Shown in pieces: positions 1 to 6,911 of a stretch of 16,471 bases of DNA. Source of the stretch: Mariprofundaceae bacterium (GTDB taxonomy: Bacteria; Pseudomonadota; Zetaproteobacteria; Mariprofundales; Mariprofundaceae). Under the pieces are notes generated by a model that was not told where the DNA came from, searched no databases, and saw only the letters and a list, made by a program, of their open reading frames with translations. The stretch covers positions 1 through 16,471 of the forward strand of contig JALVTX010000291.1 of assembly GCA_027035825.1 (NCBI GenBank), in the 5' to 3' direction. Both the position numbers and the translations under genes were made by a program. Each line of letters starts with the position of its first letter. Within the stretch, counting starts at the first letter, position 1.

Positions 1-1
1 C

Positions 2-793
2 TCGCTGCTTGAGTACGAGCCGGGGGAGGCGCGCCGGCGCTGGCTGGAGGCGTGGGCGGGGGCGATGGACGCCGAGGGGCTGGATCTGCGCTACCAGGTG
101 CTGGTGAGCGGCCTGCGCGACATGGGGCTGGTGGACGAACGTCAGGGCGCGGAGATGCTGCTCCTGCGGCTGGCGGGCCTTTCCGCCATCAATCCGCCGC
201 GCGAGGTTCCGGCGCTGGATGACGAGGCAAACGCGGGCGCGCGGCGCCCTGCCGCCGGCGATGCAACGGCTGGAGCGCCCGCGGCGGTCGAAAGCCCCGA
301 GCCGATGGAGAGCGCCGCGCCCGGGCCGTCGCCGGAAGCGCCCGAATTGCTCCCTCCCGAGGAGGGCGGCGACGCTCCCGGGCGGGCCTGCGCCACATGG
401 GAGGCGGCGGTGGCGGCCTATCACGAGGTGCGGCCCGGCGTGGCGGCGATGCTGGATCACGTCACCTTGCTGGAATACGGCGAACGGGTGCGTCTGGCGC
501 TGGATGCACATCAGGAGCGCGCGATTTCAGCCGCCGATCGGCTGGCCTTCGCCGAATGGCTGGGGCGCGAGGTCTTCTGGGAGCCGAAGGGGACGGAACG
601 CGCCGGCGAGGCGGGCGAGAGCCTCTCGGAGAAGCGGGCGCGCGAGGCGGCCGCGCGCCAGCGGCAACTGGAGGCGCATGCGCTGGCCGACCCGCACGTG
701 CAGGCGCTGATGGAGAACTTTGACGCGCGGCTGGAGCGCGTGCATGCGCCGGGGACGTCCGGCGATGAATCCGCACGGGAGGACGTGACATGA
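2..793 (+). CDS. dnaX: DNA polymerase III subunit gamma/tau, 3' end (partial)
   Basis: This is the C-terminal 263 residues of the clamp-loader subunit; the ATPase domains lie upstream of the window. The first roughly 60 residues (LLEYEPGEARRRWLEAW, then MDAEGLDLRYQVLVSGLRDMG and a leucine-rich helix) resemble the oligomerisation domain III of DnaX, whose family signature is a 'LYYQILLHGRRDL'-like helix pair. An Ala/Pro/Glu-rich linker follows. The last segment is a charged helical domain ending in LADPHVQALMENFDARLERV, like the C-terminal tau region that contacts the polymerase core. No slippery A-tract for gamma/tau frameshifting lies in the visible part. The ATG at codon 22 (position 65) is internal, because the frame stays open and homologous up to the window edge. 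The stop overlaps the ebfC start by ATGA. The dnaX-ebfC-recR order supports the call. Confidence 0.9.
   Translation, partial: SLLEYEPGEARRRWLEAWAGAMDAEGLDLRYQVLVSGLRDMGLVDERQGAEMLLLRLAGLSAINPPREVPALDDEANAGARRPAAGDATAGAPAAVESPEPMESAAPGPSPEAPELLPPEEGGDAPGRACATWEAAVAAYHEVRPGVAAMLDHVTLLEYGERVRLALDAHQERAISAADRLAFAEWLGREVFWEPKGTERAGEAGESLSEKRAREAAARQRQLEAHALADPHVQALMENFDARLERVHAPGTSGDESAREDVT
777..783 (+). promoter_or_regulatory. Ribosome binding site of ebfC
   Basis: GGGAGGA lies inside the last codons of dnaX, 6 bases before the ATG at 790. It is a strong Shine-Dalgarno match and fixes the ebfC start within the ATGA overlap. Confidence 0.75.
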
Positions 794-1113
794 ATATCGG
801 GAACATCGGCAAGATGATGCAACAGGCCCGCAAGATGCAGGAAAACCTGAAGAAGATGCAGGAGGAGCTGGCGGCCAGCGAAGTGAGCGGCGAGGCCGGC
901 GGCGGCATGGTGCGGGTGACGATGGGCGGCGACCGCGTGGTGCGACGCGTGGAGATTGCCCCCGCGCTGTGGCGGGAGCAGGACAAGGATCTGCTGGAAG
1001 ACCTGGTGGCCGCGGCCATGAACGCTGCGCTGCGGGCGCTGGATGAGCTGACGCAGGAAAAGCAGAAGCAGGCGATGGGGGGCTTGCCGCTGCCGCCGGG
1101 CTTCTCGCTCTAG
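790..1113 (+). CDS. ebfC: YbaB/EbfC family nucleoid-associated protein
   Basis: This is a 107-residue DNA-binding protein of the YbaB/EbfC family, a homodimer thought to act as a nucleoid-associated protein. Its genes are commonly placed between dnaX and recR. The N-terminal helix (IGKMMQQARKMQENLKKMQEELA) is the typical Met/Gln/Lys-rich coiled helix. It is followed by the conserved beta region (GEAGGGMVRVTMGGDRVVRRVEIAP), a second acidic helix (DKDLLEDLVAAAMNAALRALDE) and the characteristic PLPPGF tail. The length is normal for the family. The start overlaps the dnaX stop and has a strong ribosome binding site. recR follows after 19 bases. The identity is secure; the precise regulatory role in this organism is not visible. 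Confidence 0.96.
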   Translation: MNIGNIGKMMQQARKMQENLKKMQEELAASEVSGEAGGGMVRVTMGGDRVVRRVEIAPALWREQDKDLLEDLVAAAMNAALRALDELTQEKQKQAMGGLPLPPGFSL

Positions 1114-1132
1114 GTCAAGGTTCCGGCACGAG

Positions 1133-1753
1133 ATGCATGGTTTTCCCGGCATGCCCGCGCCGCTGGCGCGCGTGGTGGAAACGCTTTCCGGCCTGCCCGG
1201 CATCGGGCCGAAGACGGCGCTGCGTCTTGGCCTGAGCCTGTTGCGCAAGCCGGCGTCCGAGGTGGAGGAGATGGCGGCGGCGCTGGTGGATTTGCACCGC
1301 GCGCTGGGCTTTTGCGAGCGTTGCGGCTGCTTTGCCGAGCAGGGGCATTGCTCGATGTGCGACAACGTCCGGCGCGAGCGGAGCGTGATCTGCGTGGTGG
1401 AGCAGCCGGTGGATGTGCTGATGCTGGAGCGGAGCGGCCATTTCTCGGGCCTGTATCACGTGTTGCACGGGCGGTTGAGCCCGGTGGATGGCGTGGGGCC
1501 GGACGACCTGCGACTCGCGGCGCTGGATGCGCGGGTGGCCGATGGCGGCGTGCGGGAGCTGATTCTGGCCACCAGCGCCACCGTGGATGGCGAGGCGACG
1601 GCGCATTTCATCGCCCGGCGCTATCAGGGCGCGGGCGTGAAGGTGTCTCGCATCGCGCGCGGAGTCCCCGAGGGCGGTGAGCTGGAATACATGGACGAGT
1701 TCACGCTGGGCCGGGCCCTGGATCAGCGCGTGGCGTGGGAAACCAGCCCCTAG
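1133..1753 (+). CDS. recR: Recombination mediator protein RecR
   Basis: RecR works with RecF and RecO to load RecA on gapped single-stranded DNA. The 206-residue product has the whole family layout. A helix-hairpin-helix sits near residues 18-35 (LSGLPGIGPKTALRLGLSLL), and a C4 zinc finger uses Cys61, Cys64, Cys73 and Cys76. A Toprim domain begins near SVICVVEQPVDVLMLE and includes LHGRLSPVDGVGPDDLRL. The C-terminal part (SRIARGVPEGGELEYMDEFTLGRAL) is also canonical. Its length is close to the usual 200 residues. The ATG at 1151 (MPAPLARV) is an alternative start that would look more like other RecR N-termini, and the 1133 start has only a weak, distant AAGG. The stop lies 10 bases before the proposed flippase start. 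Confidence 0.97.
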   Translation: MHGFPGMPAPLARVVETLSGLPGIGPKTALRLGLSLLRKPASEVEEMAAALVDLHRALGFCERCGCFAEQGHCSMCDNVRRERSVICVVEQPVDVLMLERSGHFSGLYHVLHGRLSPVDGVGPDDLRLAALDARVADGGVRELILATSATVDGEATAHFIARRYQGAGVKVSRIARGVPEGGELEYMDEFTLGRALDQRVAWETSP

Positions 1754-1763
1754 GCTGCTGGCG

Positions 1764-3266
1764 TTGCGGCCTGATACGTCTCCACGGCGGTTTCTGGTCA
1801 ATACGGGGGTGACCGCGGCGACCTCCGGCATCAATTTCCTGCTCGGTTTTTTTGTGTTGGCCGCGGCTCGGCGGGAGCTGGGCGATGTGGGGCTTGGCGT
1901 TTGGTCGCTGGCCCTGGGGCTTTTGGCCATGTCCGCATTGGTTGATTTCGGGTTGGGGTCGGCGCTGGGCATTCTGGTGGCGAGGCATGCCGGGGGCGGC
2001 GACCGCACGCGGCTGAATGACACGCTGAATGCGTATCTGGCGACTGCATTCCCCCTGGCGCTCGTTGTGGCTGTCGCGGGCGCGCTGGCGTCTCCGTGGC
2101 TGGCCGGGCGCCTGGTGGGCGATCCGGCCTGGAATGCCCAGGCCTCAAGTCTGTTCGCGCTCATGTTCGTGGTGCTGGCGATGCAGATGGCCGGCAGCCT
2201 CATTGGCGGCGTGCTGGTCGGCTACCAGATGCTGGCCACGTTCCGGGCCTGGCATGTGTTCTGGCAGATGGTGAAAAGCCTCGGAACGCTCTGGCTACTG
2301 AGCCATCAAGCAAATCTGACGATGCTTGGCTGGTGGATGGTGCTGGGCAGCGTGGGATTCATTGCCACGGCTTGGGGCGTGTGGATGCGGCGGGTGCCAT
2401 TGCGCCTGACGCTGTCCCGCCCCTCGCCGGCGGCGATTCGCGAGCTGTGGCATGTCGCCGTGCCGTTGCAGTTGAACCGGCTGGCCAGTTCCATTCTCGG
2501 CCAGGTGGACAAGTTCGTGTTGGCCCTGCTGGTTGGCGCGGCCGCCGCCGGGTGGTATGAACTGGCGGCCCGGCTCGCCGGGGCGCTGCTGTTTCTCCCT
2601 GGTTTCATGCTGGCGGCGCTGGCGCCGCTAATTTCGGCGCTGGCCGGCGGGCAGGCGCGGGAGCGGGCACTGGGCTTGATGTGGTTGTCTTCCCGGTATG
2701 TTGGCTTGATGGTCTTTCCCATGGCCGGCTTCATCTTTCTGTATGGGGATTCCCTGTTGCATTGGTGGCTGGGGCGGTCGGACGCCCAAGTGCTGATGGC
2801 CTGTCGCGTTCTGTTGGGCGTGTTTCTTCTGCTTTCGCTTCAGCAGCCGTTCGTGGATTCGTTGCTGGGCATGGGCAAGCACCGGCTTGTCTTGCGCTTC
2901 GCGGTGGTGGTGATTCTGGCGAACATTCCGGCGTCCACGCTGCTGGTGAGCGTTCATGGATTTGCCGGAGCGTATTGGGCAACGTTGCTGGTGGTGCTGG
3001 CGGCGTCCGCGATCTTTTTCCGGGCTGTTTCCGTCGAGCTGGATATTCCCCTCTCGCGTTGGACGCGGGAGTGGTTCCGACCGATGACGGCGGCGGGGCT
3101 GACGATGGCAGCGATGTCGCTTGTGCCGGTGCGGCCGCTTTCGCTTGGGCAAACGATGGTCTGCCTTGGCCTGGGCGCGTGTTGCTACGCGCTGTTCGCG
3201 CTGGCGCTCGGCGCCTTCACTCGCGAGGATGTGTGCCGGTTGAGGGAGGCGTGGGTGCAAAGATGA
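1764..3266 (+). CDS. Wzx-type polysaccharide flippase (MOP superfamily)
   Basis: This is a polytopic inner-membrane protein of about 500 residues, with roughly a dozen or more hydrophobic helices spread along its length. Such proteins move undecaprenyl-linked repeat units to the periplasm. The N-terminal part (RRFLVNTGVTAATSGINFLLGFFVLAAARRELGDVGLGVWSLALGL) matches the first two helices of Wzx/RfbX-type transporters, and LNRLASSILGQVDKFVLALLVG is the usual mid-protein signature. The frame is open back to an ATG at 1677, but that extension overlaps recR and translates to a Trp-rich non-family sequence. I therefore prefer the TTG at 1764; CTG 1758 and GTG 1809 are weaker options. The stop overlaps the next gene by ATGA. 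GC content is lower than in the flanks. Substrate specificity cannot be read from the sequence, and a GT-associated MATE-like exporter is the main alternative. Confidence 0.87.
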   Translation: MRPDTSPRRFLVNTGVTAATSGINFLLGFFVLAAARRELGDVGLGVWSLALGLLAMSALVDFGLGSALGILVARHAGGGDRTRLNDTLNAYLATAFPLALVVAVAGALASPWLAGRLVGDPAWNAQASSLFALMFVVLAMQMAGSLIGGVLVGYQMLATFRAWHVFWQMVKSLGTLWLLSHQANLTMLGWWMVLGSVGFIATAWGVWMRRVPLRLTLSRPSPAAIRELWHVAVPLQLNRLASSILGQVDKFVLALLVGAAAAGWYELAARLAGALLFLPGFMLAALAPLISALAGGQARERALGLMWLSSRYVGLMVFPMAGFIFLYGDSLLHWWLGRSDAQVLMACRVLLGVFLLLSLQQPFVDSLLGMGKHRLVLRFAVVVILANIPASTLLVSVHGFAGAYWATLLVVLAASAIFFRAVSVELDIPLSRWTREWFRPMTAAGLTMAAMSLVPVRPLSLGQTMVCLGLGACCYALFALALGAFTREDVCRLREAWVQR

Positions 3267-3850
3267 GGACGTTGCGTTTTCTGTTGTTCAGCCTGTGGCT
3301 GCAAAAGCCCTGGCGGCTGTTGCTGGACATGCTTTGGGATGCGGGCATGAGCTTTTCCGGCGCTGGCGCCCGGCTGGCGGCCCTGAAGGCGAAGGGATTG
3401 TCGCTTTCCGGTTTCCGGTGTTCACGCGATGTGTTCGTGTCCTCGGGAGCCATCGTTTCGCTTCCTACCCAGGGGAGCATTCACATCGGCCCGGAAACCT
3501 TCGTGGGGCGACAGGCCTATTTCGACAATCACGCCCGTATCGAGATCGGCGAGGGTTGTCTGATTGGCGGATTTGTCAGGTTTCTCACGGCGACCCACGA
3601 CGTCGAAACATTCGAGTTGGCATGTCGGCCCGTGCGCGTCGGGCCGTTCTGCTGGATCGGGGCCAATGTCACCATCCTGCCCGGGGTGACGATTGGAAAG
3701 GGGTGCATCATCGGAGCTGGCAGCGTGGTGACCAGGGATATTCCGGATTGGAGCATCGCTTACGGGGTTCCCTGCCAGCCGCGCCGCGAGCGGCCTCGGC
3801 CCATCCGCCAGCGGACGGCCACCGGGAGGGAGGTGATGTTGCATGATTGA
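3263..3850 (+). CDS. Hexapeptide-repeat (left-handed beta-helix) acyltransferase
   Basis: This 195-residue enzyme is probably a sugar O- or N-acetyltransferase using acetyl-CoA. From about residue 58 it shows imperfect [LIV]-G-x4 turns, the mark of a left-handed parallel beta-helix. They end in the classical CapG/maa-type block WIGANVTILPGVTIGKGCIIGAGSVVTRDIPDW followed by the GVPC loop (about residues 131-171). His112 in the THD motif sits where the catalytic histidine of this family lies. The N-terminal 50 residues are helical and basic and may hold the protein near the membrane. I chose the ATG at 3263, which overlaps the flippase TGA, because the upstream in-frame sequence is only a shadow of the flippase gene. 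Its place beside the flippase suggests acetyl decoration of the glycan; the exact acceptor is unknown. Confidence 0.9.
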   Translation: MRTLRFLLFSLWLQKPWRLLLDMLWDAGMSFSGAGARLAALKAKGLSLSGFRCSRDVFVSSGAIVSLPTQGSIHIGPETFVGRQAYFDNHARIEIGEGCLIGGFVRFLTATHDVETFELACRPVRVGPFCWIGANVTILPGVTIGKGCIIGAGSVVTRDIPDWSIAYGVPCQPRRERPRPIRQRTATGREVMLHD

Positions 3851-3852
3851 GA

Positions 3853-3869
3853 GGGAAAAGCGTTTTCCC
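3853..3869 (+). other. Short perfect hairpin GGGAAAA-GCG-TTTTCCC
   Basis: The two arms GGGAAAA (3853-3859) and TTTTCCC (3863-3869) are perfectly complementary around a 3-base loop, beginning 2 bases after the acetyltransferase stop. No T-run follows, so a classic intrinsic terminator is unlikely. A role in mRNA processing or 3'-end protection within the operon is possible but only inferred. Confidence 0.5.
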
Positions 3870-3876
3870 GCACCTT

Positions 3877-3894
3877 GCCGCTTCGTGGAGCGGC
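3877..3894 (+). other. Second hairpin upstream of the sulfotransferase gene
   Basis: GCCGCT (3877-3882) pairs with AGCGGC (3889-3894) around a 6-base loop. It follows the first hairpin by 7 bases. Both lie in the only intergenic gap larger than 20 bases in the window. It could segment the message or affect ribosome access to the start at 3935; that function is inferred. Confidence 0.4.
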
Positions 3895-3920
3895 GGACGG
3901 GGAACGGCGCATGAGCGCGC

Positions 3921-3931
3921 GAGGGAAGGGG
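3921..3931 (+). promoter_or_regulatory. Purine-rich ribosome binding site of the sulfotransferase gene
   Basis: GAGGGAAGGGG ends 3 bases before the ATG at 3935, with GAGG 10 bases upstream of that ATG. It decides in favour of 3935 over the in-frame ATG at 3911 and TTG at 3875, which lack a comparable site. Confidence 0.6.
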
Positions 3932-3934
3932 AAT

Positions 3935-4909
3935 ATGAACAGAGTGCGACCATTGTTCCTGTTTTCGCTTTCCCGTTCCGGCTCCACGCTGTTGCAACGC
4001 ATGCTGGCGACGCATCCGCTGATTTCCACCCGGGCCGAGCCCTGGTTGCTGTTGCCGATATGGGATATGCTGGAACATGATGCGCGAACCTTCTCCGTGT
4101 ATGGCCATGAGCTGGCGATACGCGCTGTGATGGAGTTCGCGGATGGATTGCCGGGAGGGCGGCGGGCGTTGCAGGATCGGCTCAAGGCGCTGGCGCTGGA
4201 TTTGTATGCCGAGGCCGCCGACGAAAATGCGCGCTATTTTCTTGATAAAACCCCTGCCTACAGTTTGATATGCCGCCAGGTGATGGAGATGTTTCCGGAA
4301 GGGCGGTTCGTATGGCTGACCCGAAACCCGCTGGCGGTGGCCGCTTCGTTGATGGAAACCTTTGCCGACGGGAAATGGTATCTCTACCGGCGGTTTCATG
4401 AGTTGTATCTCGGTCTTTCGGAGCTGGTCGCCTGTCATGAAGCCAACCATGACGCCATGCTCAAGCTGCGGTACGAGGATTTGCTTTGTTCGCCGGAAGC
4501 GGAGATGGCCAGACTGTTTGAGTATCTGGACATTCCAGCAGAGGATGTGGATTGGCGTCAATTCGCCGCGGTTGACTTGCGTGGAAGCATGCAAGATCCG
4601 ACGGGCGTCAAGGCATACGATGCGCTGGCGAGCGAACCGCTGACCAAATGGCGGCAATCCTTTGACAATCCGTTCCGCCAGTCTTGGGCAAGACGATATT
4701 TGCGCTGGATCGGGCGCGAACGTCTGTCGCTCATGGGCTATGACCTGGACGAGATGTTGGCCGAGCTGGATTCGATCCCCGTGCGCGTGCGGGGAATGGC
4801 GGGCGATGCGTTGCGCCACCTTTATGGTTTGTGGCGCGTTTACTCTCAGGCCGATGCGGCGGCCTTGATGCGGCAGCAGCCCGAAGAAAAGCGTGGAGCC
4901 TTGCATTGA
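3935..4909 (+). CDS. PAPS-dependent sulfotransferase
   Basis: The 324-residue product is a cytoplasmic sulfotransferase, expected to transfer sulfate from PAPS to a sugar hydroxyl or a related acceptor. The N-terminal P-loop-like 5'-phosphosulfate-binding motif LFLFSLSRSGSTLLQRML covers residues 7-24. It is followed by YFLDKTPAY (about 101-109), a motif common in the Sulfotransfer_3 group, and by the 3'-phosphate-binding block VWLTRNPLAVAASLMETF (126-143, with Arg130 and Ser138). LKLRYEDLLCSPEAEMARLFEYLDI (177-200) is the usual C-terminal family element. The start at 3935 places the P-loop close to the N-terminus, as is normal, and has the best ribosome binding site. Neighbouring glycosyltransferases point to sulfation of the surface polysaccharide. 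GC content is lower than in the flanking genes (about half in part of the gene). Confidence 0.87.
   Translation: MNRVRPLFLFSLSRSGSTLLQRMLATHPLISTRAEPWLLLPIWDMLEHDARTFSVYGHELAIRAVMEFADGLPGGRRALQDRLKALALDLYAEAADENARYFLDKTPAYSLICRQVMEMFPEGRFVWLTRNPLAVAASLMETFADGKWYLYRRFHELYLGLSELVACHEANHDAMLKLRYEDLLCSPEAEMARLFEYLDIPAEDVDWRQFAAVDLRGSMQDPTGVKAYDALASEPLTKWRQSFDNPFRQSWARRYLRWIGRERLSLMGYDLDEMLAELDSIPVRVRGMAGDALRHLYGLWRVYSQADAAALMRQQPEEKRGALH
4895..4898 (+). promoter_or_regulatory. Ribosome binding site for the TTG-started GT2 gene
   Basis: GGAG lies 7 bases before the TTG at 4906, whose last two bases begin the TGA of the sulfotransferase. This is the main evidence for a TTG start at a TTGA overlap. 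Confidence 0.55.
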
Positions 4910-5955
4910 CGGGTGAACCCTCGCCAAGGGTGTGCATCGTGGTGCCCTGCCTGAACGCCGAGGCGACGTTGGCGCGGTGTCTGGAAGGGCTGGCCGCCCA
5001 GACGTGCCCAGCAGACGAGGTCATTGTCGCGGACAACGGCTCCCGGGATGCATCGCCGCGCATCGTGGACGACTGGATTCGGGCGCGCGCATTGCCGTTG
5101 CGTCGCGTGGATGTGAGCCGGCGCGGCGCGGCCGCCGCGCGCAACGCGGCCGTGCGCCAGACCGAAGCCGCCATCATCGCCTTTACGGATAGCGATTGCG
5201 TTCCAGAGCCGGATTGGCTGGAGCAAGGCTTGGCCCTGCTGCAAGCGCGCCGGGACGTGGCGGCGCTGGCCGGGCCCGCTGCGGGCGCGTGGGAAGGCGA
5301 TGCCGCCGCGAAGCTGCTTGGCCTGACGACATTGGGGATGGAAACGGAAGAGCGCGTGGTTCGAAACCCGGGCCCGACGGGCATGCGGGGATTTCCGGCC
5401 GCCAATCTGTGGGTGCGCCGCGAGGCGTTCATGGCCGTTGACGGTTTCGACGAAAGCCTGACGACGGCCGGAGAGGACATGGATTTTTGCGCCCGTTTGT
5501 ATGCGTCGGGCGGGGCGCTCCTCTATGCGCCATGCGTTCGCGTGCGGCATCTGCATGCGAGCGGCGTGGGCGGCATGTGCCGCAAGATGGCGCAGTACGG
5601 AAGGGCGCATGCGCTGTTGCTGGAACGTCATGGCCAGCCTGGCCTGCATGTGGAACTCCCCGTGTGGGGCGCGGTGCATTGGCCGGCTCCGCGGACATGC
5701 TGGTGCAATGCCGTTTCCGCCGAAAAGAAGGTGATCCTGGTGTTGTTTGTTTCCGCTTTCCAGCCTTGGGCATTGGCGTTGATTCCGATTTACATTGGAT
5801 GGCTGGCGCGTTTTCTGCGCCGGCGGGCGAGGCAGGTTGGCGCAAGCGTTGGGGTGGGCGAGAGTCTCTGGCTGGGCGTGCTGTTCGTGGTCAAGTCCGC
5901 CGCGTTGACCTGGGGACGGCTGCGCGGAAGCCGGCCGGGTGCGTGGACGTGCTGA
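4906..5955 (+). CDS. Family 2 glycosyltransferase with C-terminal membrane tail
   Basis: This is a 349-residue GT-A fold inverting glycosyltransferase acting at the cytoplasmic face of the inner membrane. The nucleotide-binding start VCIVVPCLNAEATLARCLEGL (9-29), DNGSRD (43-48), the metal-binding TDSD (94-97), GFPAANLWVRREAF (162-175) and the GEDMDFCARL region with the catalytic-type ED (190-191) are in the expected order. After residue 270 come two hydrophobic stretches (about 276-300 and 320-336) separated by a basic linker (RFLRRRARQ), which would anchor the enzyme. The frame is open upstream to GTG 4831, but that part overlaps the sulfotransferase and is not family-like. TTG 4906 has a GGAG site at good spacing. 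Donor and acceptor sugars cannot be inferred. Confidence 0.9.
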   Translation: MTGEPSPRVCIVVPCLNAEATLARCLEGLAAQTCPADEVIVADNGSRDASPRIVDDWIRARALPLRRVDVSRRGAAAARNAAVRQTEAAIIAFTDSDCVPEPDWLEQGLALLQARRDVAALAGPAAGAWEGDAAAKLLGLTTLGMETEERVVRNPGPTGMRGFPAANLWVRREAFMAVDGFDESLTTAGEDMDFCARLYASGGALLYAPCVRVRHLHASGVGGMCRKMAQYGRAHALLLERHGQPGLHVELPVWGAVHWPAPRTCWCNAVSAEKKVILVLFVSAFQPWALALIPIYIGWLARFLRRRARQVGASVGVGESLWLGVLFVVKSAALTWGRLRGSRPGAWTC

Positions 5956-6911
5956 CGCCCGTTTCCATTCTCGTTTGCACGCGTGACCGGCGCGAGATGC
6001 TGGACGACCTGCTGGCCGATCTGCGGCGGCAGGACTACGACGGTGAGGTGCAGATCGTGGTCGTGGAGGAGACGGATGCGCCGCGCGCGCCGGAGGGCGT
6101 GGATTACGTGCCGCACCCGGTGCGCAACTTGGGTATTGCATACGCGCGGAATCTGGCCCTGGAGCATGCCCGTCATGCGCTGGTCGTGTTCGTGGACGAT
6201 GATTGCCGCGTCGGGCCGGACTGGCTGCTGCGCTTGCTGGCGCCGCTTCTGGAAGACGATGCCGTGCTTGGCGCGCAGGGGGGCGTGCGCGTGCCGGAGG
6301 GAACGAATGCCTTGGGTTGGGCCGAAAGCCTGCTGGGTTTCCCGGGCGGTGGCGTTGCGCGCATGCATCGGGCCAAAGGCCAGATGGAGGATACGGCGGA
6401 GGTCTCGACGCTGAACGCGGCCTACCGCAAGCAGGCCGTGCTGGCGGCGGGTGGATTCGACGAGGCAGCCCGGCTGGGCGGGGAGGATTACCTGCTGGCC
6501 AAGCGCGTGGCGGCGCGCGGGCGGCTGGCGTATGTGCCCGATGCCGTGGTGGAGCATGCGGCTCGCGGTTCGCTGGCGGCCATCTGGCGCTGGTTCGCGC
6601 GGCGTGGCCGGGCCGAGGTGGCGCTGTGGCGGGCGGGCCTGGCGCCGGCGGGATTTGGTGCCTTCGTCCTGCGATCCTCGCTCTTGCTGAAGCTGGCGGC
6701 GCTCGCGGCGCTGGCGCCCTGGATCGGGTGGTGGCTGCCGTTGCTGCTGCCGGCGGCGGTGGCGGCCGCGACATGGTGGCGGCTGCGCTGGGCATGGGGC
6801 GAGGAACGGATTCCGAAGGCGGCCATTTTGCTTGCGCCGCTGGTGCGGTTGACGATGGATGTGGCGGCCGATGTCGGCCGTCTGGCGGCATTGGCGGCGG
6901 GAAGAGACTGA
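5943..6911 (+). CDS. Second family 2 glycosyltransferase, membrane-associated
   Basis: The roughly 322-residue product has the GT2 N-terminal sequence VSILVCTRDRREMLDDLLADL (7-27). It also has a DDD metal-binding motif in VVFVDDDCRVGPDWL (81-95), STLNAAYRKQAVLAAGGFDE (155-174) and the late GGEDYLLAKRV (179-189). The C-terminal region from about 237 to 280 is very hydrophobic (two likely membrane segments), as in the preceding GT2. Similar tail architecture suggests the two enzymes may work side by side on the lipid-linked acceptor. The start is GTG at 5943 or 5949; both lie inside the end of the previous gene and neither has a decisive ribosome binding site. The stop overlaps the following ATG as TGATG. 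Confidence 0.88.
   Translation: MDVLTPVSILVCTRDRREMLDDLLADLRRQDYDGEVQIVVVEETDAPRAPEGVDYVPHPVRNLGIAYARNLALEHARHALVVFVDDDCRVGPDWLLRLLAPLLEDDAVLGAQGGVRVPEGTNALGWAESLLGFPGGGVARMHRAKGQMEDTAEVSTLNAAYRKQAVLAAGGFDEAARLGGEDYLLAKRVAARGRLAYVPDAVVEHAARGSLAAIWRWFARRGRAEVALWRAGLAPAGFGAFVLRSSLLLKLAALAALAPWIGWWLPLLLPAAVAAATWWRLRWAWGEERIPKAAILLAPLVRLTMDVAADVGRLAALAAGRD

Noticed and set aside
2..793. Programmed frameshift site for gamma/tau in dnaX
   Set aside because: No A-rich slippery heptamer is present in this part of the gene; if one exists it lies upstream of the window.
1677..1763. ATG-started extension of the flippase into recR
   Set aside because: The extra residues are a frame-shifted reading of recR and do not look like a flippase N-terminus; the first expected helix begins after 1764.
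3853..3869. Intrinsic terminator after the acetyltransferase gene
   Set aside because: The stem is short and no T-tract follows, so Rho-independent termination is unlikely; it is kept only as a hairpin.
4846..6891. Very long open frame on the minus strand (681 codons)
   Set aside because: It lies opposite two clear GT2 genes, is Arg/Pro/Ala/His-rich without family motifs, and is expected from the strong third-position GC bias.
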